From: Caryophanales bacterium UBA1423
GTDB lineage: Bacteria > Bacillota_I > Bacilli_A > RF39 > UBA660
NCBI GenBank assembly: GCA_002304855.1
Contig: DBPJ01000006.1
Coordinates: 10,310-18,860 of the forward strand
Direction of reading: 5' to 3'
DNA length: 8,551 nucleotides
The number at the start of each line of letters is the position of its first letter. The stretch's first letter is position 1. Positions 1 through 6,584 of the stretch are shown one piece after another. A program made the translations under genes and the position numbers. The notes under the pieces are model-generated. The model saw only the letters and a list, made by a program, of their open reading frames with translations. It searched no databases and had not been told where the DNA came from.

Positions 1-248
1 AATTTATTACCCAATAATTCTTTAAATCTAAAAATTTTTGTTTCTTTTTTATTTCGTAATTCTGCTAATGCTCTAGTTATTTCTTCTTGTTTTAATAAAA
101 TATCATCGACCATATTCTCAAAAATTGCTAACCTTTCAATTGCATCACCAGTATAATTATCACCTTTCTTTTTAATTACCTCACTACTAACAACATATAT
201 ATTATTTACTTTTTTAGTATATCTTTTCACTTTATCACCTAACTTCAT
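1..248 (-). CDS. Small unrecognised protein, 3' end cut by window edge
   Basis: This open frame has no stop before the left edge and gives about 82 visible residues from ATG 246-248 (76 from GTG 228-230). I do not recognise the family. The N-terminus is basic (KVKRYTKKVNN), a stretch around GDNYTGDAIERL follows, and the rest is a charged, probably helical or coiled-coil segment rich in Lys and Glu (KQEEITRALAELRNKKE). No signal peptide or membrane helix is visible, so a cytoplasmic protein is likely. Two starts are possible. The ATG at 248 has no Shine-Dalgarno. The in-frame GTG at 230 has AGGTGA five bases upstream and is the better initiation site. The gene lies just after the intrinsic terminator of the DUF2935 gene, with a TATAAT box (247-252) overlapping the ATG, so it may have its own promoter and a very short leader. 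The function cannot be inferred. Confidence 0.6.
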   Translation of the reverse strand, partial: MKLGDKVKRYTKKVNNIYVVSSEVIKKKGDNYTGDAIERLAIFENMVDDILLKQEEITRALAELRNKKETKIFRFKELLGNK

Positions 249-256
249 TATATAAT

Positions 257-284
257 AAAAAAACTAATTATAAAATTAGTTTTT
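257..284 (-). terminator. Intrinsic terminator of the DUF2935 gene
   Basis: A perfect 11-bp inverted repeat (259-269 with 274-284, arms AAAAACTAATT/AATTAGTTTTT) encloses a 4-base loop. In the minus direction it ends in a run of seven T (263-257). The stem is AT-rich and overlaps the stop codon of the DUF2935 gene. It should end most transcription before the next minus-strand gene, which starts only 10-30 bases further on. Confidence 0.8.
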
Positions 285-1188
285 ATTGGTTACTTATTTC
301 TCTTAAAATTCTAAGGTAGTGATTAGCCTCTCTCAAGACGTGATCAGCTAAAAGTGGTAATATAATTGATCTAATCTTACATTCAAGTAAGCCTTGCGCT
401 CCGGCTACTTTAAAATCTCTATATTTTATTGTTTCTTGTAAGGTTATATTGGTAGCTTGTTGAATAGTAGCATCAGTTGCACTTTGCGCAGTCGTCAATA
501 ATTGTTGATATTCTTGAGCAAAATTATTAGCAGTATTAATTAAATCAACTTCCGTTGGATCAAGTAATCCTCTAATAAATAAAGCATGTTCCATCATAAT
601 GCGATTCCAAAATAGCTCAGTTTCTTTGATGCTTTTTGGTGCAATATTATGGGTTTGTTCTAATTCAATTATATATGAACGATATAACCTTGCTTCTCTT
701 AAGATATGATCAATTAACAATGGATAATTAGCATTAAATATTTTACATCTTAAAATCTCATCTAAAAGTCGCTCTTTGAAGGTTATCAAGCCATCAACTA
801 ATTTTAATGATTGATTATTAAATCTTTGAACATCATTAACAGTAACAGTTGGTGGCATTAAAGTTGATCTTGGTTGTAAATTTCTTTCTAATTCAGTAAT
901 CTGCCCATTTATATTAATGCCTGACAAAAAGGCAGTCTGCTTCTCTGCATTAGCAGTAAATTCAGTAACTATTTCACCAGCATTTAATACATTTGGACTT
1001 ACTACGCCATTACTTGCTCTTACAATATTAAATAACAATTCTTCAAATTGACTTTTATACCATTCTGCTTCATCGATCCAACTTTTGTCTTTAAGTGGAA
1101 ATCCCGCTTTTAAGAATAAAGCATGTTCCTTCATTATACGAGCAAAAAATAAATGAAGGTCAATTGATAAAGTAATATATCTTTCCAT
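283..1188 (-). CDS. DUF2935 family protein, duplicated four-helix metal-binding-like domain
   Basis: The 301-residue protein is built from two copies of the same helical unit. Copy 1 has RIMKEHALFLKAG (residues 17-29) and later LLIDHILREA (157-166). Copy 2 has ELFWNRIMMEHALFIRG (191-207) and LLADHVLREA (279-288). The paired Glu-His and Asp-His-x3-Glu positions (E21/H22, H161/E165, E200/H201, H283/E287) recur at matching places in each half. This fits the DUF2935 family of Firmicutes, which has a ferritin- or hemerythrin-like helical fold able to bind metal. There is no signal peptide, so it is cytoplasmic. The ATG at 1186-1188 is directly abutted by AGGAGG, while AAAGGA nine bases upstream is better spaced for initiation. 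It is transcribed from its own promoter in the divergent gap and closed by the terminator at 257-284. A role in metal or oxidative stress is possible, but nothing here ties it to the surface-protein operon. Confidence 0.87.
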   Translation of the reverse strand: MERYITLSIDLHLFFARIMKEHALFLKAGFPLKDKSWIDEAEWYKSQFEELLFNIVRASNGVVSPNVLNAGEIVTEFTANAEKQTAFLSGININGQITELERNLQPRSTLMPPTVTVNDVQRFNNQSLKLVDGLITFKERLLDEILRCKIFNANYPLLIDHILREARLYRSYIIELEQTHNIAPKSIKETELFWNRIMMEHALFIRGLLDPTEVDLINTANNFAQEYQQLLTTAQSATDATIQQATNITLQETIKYRDFKVAGAQGLLECKIRSIILPLLADHVLREANHYLRILREISNQ

Positions 1189-1217
1189 CCTCCTCTTTCC
1201 TTTCTAATATTCACTAT

Positions 1218-1223
1218 ATTATA
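1218..1223 (-). promoter_or_regulatory. -10 box of the DUF2935 gene promoter
   Basis: The minus strand reads a perfect TATAAT here, about 30 bases before the ATG, which leaves room for a short leader with the Shine-Dalgarno. No good -35 is seen at 16-18 bases; a TTGTAG lies about 21 bases upstream. It shares the intergenic gap with the plus-strand promoter at 1294-1319. Confidence 0.5.
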
Positions 1224-1293
1224 TGAGGGCTAAAAGATTTGTGCCTACAATTTACTCTTTACACATTTACAATAAAAATGAGTTAGAAAAATC

Positions 1294-1319
1294 TTGACGC
1301 TAAATAAAAATGCTATAAT
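1294..1319 (+). promoter_or_regulatory. Extended -10 promoter of the TasA-like gene
   Basis: TGCTATAAT at 1311-1319 is a perfect -10 with the TGN extension. TTGACG (1294-1299) matches five of six -35 bases, but the spacer is only 14 bases, so the extended -10 probably carries most of the strength. Transcription would begin near 1326, just before the ribosome binding site. This placement rules out translation starts at TTG 1294 or ATG 1318 for the following gene. Confidence 0.7.
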
Positions 1320-1333
1320 GAATTTAGAAGGGG

Positions 1334-1340
1334 AAGGAGG
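1334..1340 (+). promoter_or_regulatory. Ribosome binding site that fixes the GTG start at 1348
   Basis: AAGGAGG lies inside a longer G-rich run (1330-1342), seven bases before GTG 1348-1350. It is the only strong Shine-Dalgarno in the leader and sits downstream of all other in-frame start codons. Confidence 0.85.
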
Positions 1341-1347
1341 GGTTACT

Positions 1348-1974
1348 GTGCTTAAAAAGGTACGATTTATCATTGCTTTTATATCGTTATCAATATGTCT
1401 TTGCTTGATGAGTACCACTTACTCACGATATGTTGCTGATGCAACTGGTAATATCGAAACCTTATTTGCTAAGTGGCAGATTCTTGTAAATACCAATGAT
1501 ATTACTAGCGGCTCAGGCTCTAGCATAACCTTTACCCCGGTAATTGAGGAAAATGAATATACAGCTGATAATGTTATTGCTCCTTCTTCCAAAGGATATT
1601 TTGATATTGATATTGATCCTACTAATGTCGATGTATCATTTAACTATACTATTAGTTTATCAATAGAAAATGAGAATGTCCCAGATTTAATGATTACTAA
1701 ATATGTTATCATTCCTACCTCTCATAATCCGGAAGATCCTCTTGAAGTTATCGATTTGCACGACAATTTTATAACCAATACTTTAATCTATGATAAAACT
1801 ACTACTGATTTTCAATTTGAACCATTTACCATTAGAGTATACTTTGAATGGTATGAAGGTGCTGGCGAATTGATGGCTGATGAAGATGATACTGCTATTG
1901 GCCATCAAGCTGCTACTGAAGGTGTAACCTTTAAACTCAATGCTGATATCTTATTTGAACAAGTATTTGAATAA
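1348..1974 (+). CDS. Secreted TasA/CalY-like SipW-dependent surface protein
   Basis: The 208-residue protein starts with a short basic tip and one hydrophobic helix (about VRFIIAFISLSICLCLM), then TTYSRYVADATG, the kind of junction that SipW-type signal peptidases cut in TasA-like proteins. The mature part begins with a W-containing strand (AKWQILVNTND). It continues with a serine-glycine loop, an AP-initiated strand (IAPSSKGYFDIDID) and NYTISLSIEN, which fits the beta-sandwich of TasA/CalY proteins that build matrix fibres or surface layers. It is acidic and has no cysteine after the signal region, no LPXTG motif and no C-terminal anchor, so it should be released or polymerised outside the cell. 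The start is GTG 1348, set by the ribosome binding site; a longer reading from TTG 1294 would translate the promoter. It is monocistronic and convergent with the operon encoding two SipW-type peptidases, one of which probably processes it. The family assignment rests on motif pattern only. Confidence 0.75.
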   Translation: MLKKVRFIIAFISLSICLCLMSTTYSRYVADATGNIETLFAKWQILVNTNDITSGSGSSITFTPVIEENEYTADNVIAPSSKGYFDIDIDPTNVDVSFNYTISLSIENENVPDLMITKYVIIPTSHNPEDPLEVIDLHDNFITNTLIYDKTTTDFQFEPFTIRVYFEWYEGAGELMADEDDTAIGHQAATEGVTFKLNADILFEQVFE

Positions 1975-1978
1975 AAAT

Positions 1979-2010
1979 AAAAAAGAAGTAGGAAATCCTA
2001 CTTCTTTTTT
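1979..2010. terminator. Bidirectional intrinsic terminator between convergent genes
   Basis: The arms AGAAGTAGG and CCTACTTCT are extended by six A on the left and six or more T on the right around a tiny loop (1993-1996). Read from either strand this gives a GC-containing stem followed by a T run. It lies between the stop of the plus-strand TasA-like gene (1974) and the stop of the minus-strand operon (2014), so it can end both transcripts. Confidence 0.88.
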
Positions 2011-2013
2011 TAT

Positions 2014-3240
2014 TTATAGATCTGATTTATTAACTAAAATAACTGGAACTACATTACAACTTGAAGTCTTAGCTTCACCATAGATTATTGAAACATCTTC
2101 ATCACTTTTCTTGATTGCTATACCATAATTTCCACTATATTCAGTATTAGTCCAATAACAATTATTAGTTGCTAGATAACTAAACTTATCATTAATGAAA
2201 CGATAGTGACCATTACTACTAAGCATTTTATTAATCTCGGTATTTATCCGATTGCCATAATTTAAATTACCAATAATTTGATCTGAAATACCATCAACCA
2301 CTGAAAATGAATTGACAATATCAGTGGTAATTATTTTTAAAATATCGCTAACTACTAATGGCCTAGAGGTAACTGTCCAATTGTTAGTTATCGAAGCAAA
2401 TAATGAATCATAATCATTATAAACACCTGTCAAATAAACATTATTAGGATTAGGTAACAAAGTAACAACTTCATCACCTATTTTATTATTGACATCTATG
2501 ACATAAGTTTGAAGACAAGTCGGACCAACTTCAGTACATATTTCATTATTTACGACATCAAATAAAATTTCATCCCCTAAACTAAAACGCATATCACTGG
2601 CCATTTCTTCCTCAACATATTGTTCAGCAATAATACTAATTACTACTTGAATAGCTGGTCTAATTTGATATTCAGGATCGCTAAGCTTCAATTGTTCTTC
2701 ATTTTGTTGAAAATCATAAGCTTTCTTCCCCCATAAACTATCTAACGCATCGTCACCTGAATCTAATGGCCACGATAATGATACTTCAAAAGCACATCCT
2801 TCTCCCTGTGATAATACATAACCTCTAGTTAGATTAATATTAATGTGGAATGGATATTCATGTGATAATAAATCTTCAACATAAGAAGAAGTAGTTACAT
2901 CATCAACTTCATAATTATCTTCAGGATTATCTAAAATTCTAGCTGAAACGATTGAATATTTAACTTGAGCATCAGAGTCACCAAAATTTTTGATATTAAT
3001 CGTTTCAGTAACAGTATCCATTCCTGGATATATTTCAGATAAAGAAATGACAATGTTATTAGACACCGTCTGTCCATTTCGTTCTATTTCAATATGCCAT
3101 GCCTTGACATCTATTTCAGTAGCTACATTTGATAATCCACTATAAGCAAACCAAGCTAAGGTTACTGATATAAAAGAAACAAATATGAAAAGTAATGACA
3201 CTAAATTAATCTGCCAATATAGTTTAAATCGAGGTTTCAT
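2014..3240 (-). CDS. TasA-like membrane/surface protein with C-terminal lectin-like module
   Basis: This 408-residue protein is the last gene of the operon. The N-terminal helix (about residues 11-30) is followed by AWFAYSG and then DVKAWHIEIERNG, a pattern shared with the TasA-like protein across the terminator. The strand block YPGMDTVTETINIKNFGD (66-83) then leads into VKYSIVS, as in SipW-dependent beta-sandwich proteins. A second part (about 220-408) starts GDEILFDVVNNEIC, has a nearby second Cys, and ends with YWTNTEYSG and a VVPVILVNKSDL terminus. This resembles the C-type-lectin-like modules common on surface proteins of gut Firmicutes (YWTST...VRPVI...K). ATG 3238-3240 has AGGTGA five bases upstream. 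It starts 26 bases after the free-standing signal peptidase stop, which suggests it is that enzyme's substrate. An adhesin or filament tip is plausible but unproven. Confidence 0.72.
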   Translation of the reverse strand: MKPRFKLYWQINLVSLLFIFVSFISVTLAWFAYSGLSNVATEIDVKAWHIEIERNGQTVSNNIVISLSEIYPGMDTVTETINIKNFGDSDAQVKYSIVSARILDNPEDNYEVDDVTTSSYVEDLLSHEYPFHININLTRGYVLSQGEGCAFEVSLSWPLDSGDDALDSLWGKKAYDFQQNEEQLKLSDPEYQIRPAIQVVISIIAEQYVEEEMASDMRFSLGDEILFDVVNNEICTEVGPTCLQTYVIDVNNKIGDEVVTLLPNPNNVYLTGVYNDYDSLFASITNNWTVTSRPLVVSDILKIITTDIVNSFSVVDGISDQIIGNLNYGNRINTEINKMLSSNGHYRFINDKFSYLATNNCYWTNTEYSGNYGIAIKKSDEDVSIIYGEAKTSSCNVVPVILVNKSDL

Positions 3241-3245
3241 TTATA

Positions 3246-3251
3246 TCACCT
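3246..3251 (-). promoter_or_regulatory. Ribosome binding site of the TasA-like operon gene
   Basis: AGGTGA sits five bases before the ATG at 3240, inside the 26-base gap after the signal peptidase stop. No promoter is evident in this gap, so the gene depends on operon read-through. Confidence 0.7.
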
Positions 3252-3266
3252 GCCTTAACTTTATTT

Positions 3267-3863
3267 TTATCCATTACTTGTTATTTTTTTTCTTTTTGCT
3301 TCTTCCTTTTCTAATAAAGTCGTAATTATCTCCGATCCGATAATATATAACATTGGAATAAAGATGAATAATAAGAAGCCAACATCAGTAGCAACTATTC
3401 GATAAATGATTGAAAGTAAAATTGATTTATAAATAACTACCCCATATAATTGATTTTCATGTACGGCTGGATCTTCAATTAAATTTGCTAATCCTTTAGC
3501 CCGAAAAATATATTCACCATTTTCATTCATTTTAATCCCAATTACTTGGTGAGTAATAACTTTACCTTTAAAGCCTCCTCTTATGCCCTGATAACTAATG
3601 GTGTCACCTACTTTAATAGTTGAAGGTTCGACATCTTTAGCAATTAAGACATCACCAATATCATATTTTGGTTTCATACTACCTGAAACAACCGTAAATA
3701 GACGATAATTAAAAAATGATATCTTATTGTCACTGAAACGTTGTAAACAAACAACAATTATAAAACAAATAAGAATTATAATAACTAATATTCGTATTAC
3801 TGTCATTACAGTCTTAAATTTTTTATCTTCTTTAATATCTTTTATCTTTTTTAAATTAATCAT
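3267..3863 (-). CDS. sipW: Signal peptidase I, SipW (ER-type)
   Basis: This 198-residue membrane protease would cut signal peptides on the outer face of the membrane. A basic N-terminus precedes a membrane helix (about 21-41). The catalytic Ser62 lies in VVSGSMKPKYDIGD. The general base is His105 (KVITHQVIG), as in SipW/Sec11 enzymes, which use Ser-His where bacterial LepB uses Ser-Lys. The third conserved box normally reads TKGDAN followed by Asp a few residues on; here it is AKGLAN...EDP, so Leu125 replaces the usual Asp and Asp131 remains. A C-terminal hydrophobic region (about 148-182) and a basic tail (KEEAKRKK) complete the SipW topology. The ATG overlaps the TGA of the preceding DUF2357-like gene (ATGA), implying coupled translation. 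Its likely substrates are the TasA-like protein directly downstream and the one encoded on the plus strand. Confidence 0.9.
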   Translation of the reverse strand: MINLKKIKDIKEDKKFKTVMTVIRILVIIILICFIIVVCLQRFSDNKISFFNYRLFTVVSGSMKPKYDIGDVLIAKDVEPSTIKVGDTISYQGIRGGFKGKVITHQVIGIKMNENGEYIFRAKGLANLIEDPAVHENQLYGVVIYKSILLSIIYRIVATDVGFLLFIFIPMLYIIGSEIITTLLEKEEAKRKKITSNG

Positions 3864-5032
3864 CTAAACTCTCGCATCCTCTCTAAATATTCTTTCATGA
3901 CATTTCTAAATTTCCTCTTAACATCATGACTACCAACCAAACTCCTACTTTGTTCGCTTTTCAATTCAATTGATACCATATTGAGTATCTCATCAGTTGA
4001 GATATCAATACCACTATTCAATAACAATGAAATAACTCTTTTTACTTGTTGATTAATCATTACGACAGCATATTTAGTTAATTTTTCTCTTTGTTGTTTT
4101 TTTGAGGCGTTAATAGCATCTAAGACATAATAATTTAATAAGAAGGCATCATCCATAATACCTTTTAATATATCATCACCAGTAGTATCGAGGCCTCCTT
4201 TAGACCCTATATTGCCTTCTTCATAAGTTTGTAAAAAAGTCCACAATTTCATCGCTATTTGAAAGTTTGGATTCTTTAAAATCATATTAGTCTTCTTAAT
4301 TGGTGGAATTACTAAAGAAACACGCAATCTATCTAATGAGGTCATAAGTTCACTGCGACGCCAACTATTTATATAATCTCTAACTCTTTTTACTCTAGCT
4401 TTAATTTGGGCGATTTCATCTTCAAAATCTTTCCCATCCTGATCTTTCGGTAATTCTTTCGCACTAATCTTTAGTTCAATATTTATTTTTTCATCATTAG
4501 TGTTAGTTGTAGCAATATATTCTAATGTTTTATCACTCTTAGATTCATATTCTTCTAATAACTTTTCCTTAGTCATTAAAAATCTTGATAAGTTAAGTAT
4601 TAGCGTATAAATAAATCTATTTTCATAAGTATTATAAGTTTCTTCACGACGCATAATTAAGATCTTAGATGGTTGTACTTCATTAGTTACCTCGTCTACT
4701 TTTTCAATATAATGAGTATGCTTAGCTAAATCCTTAACACTTTCTACTGAAACCTTTTTAGCTTTTTCAATTTCGACAATATCTTCTTCATTAATGAGCA
4801 ACAATCTAGGATTTCTAATTATATTATCGACATATGGACAAGCAAACTCAATTTCAGCTAACCAATCGATGGCCATTGTTCCACTAGCCATTTCCGACTT
4901 AAAACGCATGTGAGAATCCATTTTTTTCATAAATACTTCGGCTTGTTTCTTTTCCGTTTCGGCTTTTGCTTGTAAACGGGTTACTCTAGCTGATTGTTTA
5001 ACATTCGTACTATCTGTTTTCCCTTTGGCCAT
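3860..5032 (-). CDS. DUF2357-like protein, partner of the McrB-like ATPase
   Basis: This 390-residue soluble protein has a Lys/Glu-rich coiled N-terminus (about 1-45). A region around LAEIEFACPYVDNIIRNPR follows. The most distinctive motif is RREETYNTYENRFIYTLI (128-145). A charged helical insert runs from about 155 to 225, and PPIKKTNMILKNPNFQIA (243-260) with MKLW follows. The TYENRF block and the P...NPNF...LW block resemble the DUF2357 family, proteins usually encoded beside McrB-type AAA+ ATPases in the position of McrC. I see no PD-(D/E)xK nuclease core; the VSIELKSEQ near the C-terminus is at most a distant resemblance. It follows the McrB-like gene by 16 bases and overlaps the sipW start, so it is an operon member. 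An adaptor or structural role is more likely than DNA cleavage, but this is inference. The ATG at 5030-5032 sits 12 bases from AGGAGG, with a two-codon ATG-ATG-TAA in between. Confidence 0.65.
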   Translation of the reverse strand: MAKGKTDSTNVKQSARVTRLQAKAETEKKQAEVFMKKMDSHMRFKSEMASGTMAIDWLAEIEFACPYVDNIIRNPRLLLINEEDIVEIEKAKKVSVESVKDLAKHTHYIEKVDEVTNEVQPSKILIMRREETYNTYENRFIYTLILNLSRFLMTKEKLLEEYESKSDKTLEYIATTNTNDEKINIELKISAKELPKDQDGKDFEDEIAQIKARVKRVRDYINSWRRSELMTSLDRLRVSLVIPPIKKTNMILKNPNFQIAMKLWTFLQTYEEGNIGSKGGLDTTGDDILKGIMDDAFLLNYYVLDAINASKKQQREKLTKYAVVMINQQVKRVISLLLNSGIDISTDEILNMVSIELKSEQSRSLVGSHDVKRKFRNVMKEYLERMREFR

Positions 5033-5044
5033 CTTACATCATTA

Positions 5045-5050
5045 CCTCCT
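5045..5050 (-). promoter_or_regulatory. Ribosome binding site with long spacing and an ATGATGTAA minicistron
   Basis: AGGAGG overlaps the TAG stop of the McrB-like gene and lies 12 bases before the start of the DUF2357-like gene. At near-optimal spacing it faces ATG ATG TAA (5042-5034), a two-codon frame that ends two bases before the real ATG. Ribosomes may stop and re-initiate there, which would tune the yield of the downstream protein. Confidence 0.5.
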
Positions 5051-6581
5051 ATACAGTTTTCTTCAACCTTTCTAGATAGTCAATACACTCCTTCATTGCT
5101 CCATTACCAAATTCTTTATTTAAATAAGCAATAAATGGATCAATTTCATCACGAATCAATGATATATTTAACTGATCAAATTTACGCAAAATTTTCTTCG
5201 CAATAAAATAATCAATAGCTTCAATTTCCTTACCACCACTAGCAATATAGACGGGGACAAAAATACCTAATTGTTTCATAATCCGATTACCAAATGCTAT
5301 TCTAAAGTGTTTAATTACAAAATCATCCATTTCCCTTATTCTTTGTAAACTCTTATCAGAAATTGGATGTTCTTCAACAGCTGCTTCAAATAATGATTCA
5401 AGATAACTAGCATTAATTTCAATTGCTTCTTGATCGCGACATTTAAATGGTGGAACTTTAGTATTAATATCAATTGGCATTGCCCGGTCATAAACTTTAT
5501 CAGCCACCATAAAGGTTGAATCGTCATTATTAATGGTGCCAATATACCATATGTTTACTGGTAATTTAAGCTTACCATTGATAATCTTTTTAGGGTCACT
5601 ATCCCATGAGTTAGGAACTAATTCAATAATCCATTCATCTCTAGATGGCATTTCAAGAATAGATAACATTTCTGCAAAATAGTACTCAACTCGCGCAATG
5701 TTCATCTCATCAAGAACAATCGTATGAACATCATCATCAAATGTTGCTCGATATAATTTGGCTAAAACATCAGATTCATTAAATTTCTTCGTAAATTCGT
5801 TAAAATAACCTAATAATTCAGTTTTATCACGCCAAGACGGTTGAACTGAAGCAATACAAGAATCATTTTTAACAAATTTCCCCCATGCATAAGCCAGAGA
5901 GGTTTTACCAGTACCAGATATTCCCTGTAAAATAATCAAACGGCTACAAGCCAATCCAGCAATAAATGCTCTTAATAAGTAATTATCATAATATAAACGC
6001 AATTGACTAGCATTATAACATCTAAAATTATCAACTAACTCTTCTAATGTCATATTAGTATCATATTTTTTAACTTGATAATCTTTATATTCTTGATCAA
6101 TCCTATGCAGTTTAGAAAATCTAATATCAGCTTCATCAAATTCTTCTTCTTCAGTTCCTTCTTCTGTTTCCTCAGATATTCCTTCCTCTTCTTCTGGTTT
6201 TAATCCTAATTGTGAAACTTTCATCGCCATTATTTCATTTTTCTCTTTCATCAATTTCTTGACTTGATTATTTAAAGAAGCTATTTCGTCTAATAAATCT
6301 TCTTGATTTAATCTTTGTTTTCTAAATTGAAGTAACCTTCTAATACTAAAGTAAATTAACAATCCAATTAAAGCTGCTATAATGACAATCGCACCTACAG
6401 CTATAACGACAAATAACCATTCAAAACCTTCAAAATCGCCTTTATAACTATTAATTATCTTACGATAATTATGATAATTAAACATCTGTATTAACCCATT
6501 GATAATACCTTTAATTACCGTTACTAGGCCTTCAAAAAATATTGAAATGAACTCATAGAAAAACCGCAAAAATGTGTTCAT
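5049..6581 (-). CDS. Membrane-anchored McrB-like AAA+ NTPase
   Basis: The 510-residue protein has two hydrophobic N-terminal segments (about 10-32 and 54-80), a coiled coil (about 84-120), a Glu-rich linker (129-150) and a C-terminal AAA+ domain. Walker A is GISGTGKT (220-227) and Walker B is TIVLDEMN (287-294). The DEMN followed by ARVEYYF is typical of the McrB clade. Sensor 1 lies in GTINNDDST (348-356) and a probable arginine finger in YDRA (R366). McrB ATPases form hexamers that use GTP or ATP to drive McrC; this one lacks any DNA-binding N-terminal domain and is tethered to the membrane with the motor in the cytoplasm. The TAG of the fused peptidase gene is three bases before this ATG, and the DUF2357-like gene follows directly. 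All key NTPase residues are present, so an active motor is expected. A role in energising or gating surface-protein processing is inference from context. Confidence 0.88.
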   Translation of the reverse strand: MNTFLRFFYEFISIFFEGLVTVIKGIINGLIQMFNYHNYRKIINSYKGDFEGFEWLFVVIAVGAIVIIAALIGLLIYFSIRRLLQFRKQRLNQEDLLDEIASLNNQVKKLMKEKNEIMAMKVSQLGLKPEEEEGISEETEEGTEEEEFDEADIRFSKLHRIDQEYKDYQVKKYDTNMTLEELVDNFRCYNASQLRLYYDNYLLRAFIAGLACSRLIILQGISGTGKTSLAYAWGKFVKNDSCIASVQPSWRDKTELLGYFNEFTKKFNESDVLAKLYRATFDDDVHTIVLDEMNIARVEYYFAEMLSILEMPSRDEWIIELVPNSWDSDPKKIINGKLKLPVNIWYIGTINNDDSTFMVADKVYDRAMPIDINTKVPPFKCRDQEAIEINASYLESLFEAAVEEHPISDKSLQRIREMDDFVIKHFRIAFGNRIMKQLGIFVPVYIASGGKEIEAIDYFIAKKILRKFDQLNISLIRDEIDPFIAYLNKEFGNGAMKECIDYLERLKKTV

Positions 6582-6584
6582 AAC

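Noticed and set aside
1251..1270. Three TTTAC repeats in the divergent gap, possible operator
   Set aside because: The unit is only five bases, spacing is uneven (7 and 8 bases), and such runs are common by chance in AT-rich DNA.
5336..5542. 68-residue minus-strand open frame
   Set aside because: It lies wholly inside the McrB-like gene in another frame, has no ribosome binding site and its sequence looks like nothing known.
6120..6190. Glu-rich low-complexity stretch as a tandem DNA repeat
   Set aside because: It is an acidic linker in the ATPase written with mixed GAA and GAG codons and has no regular period.
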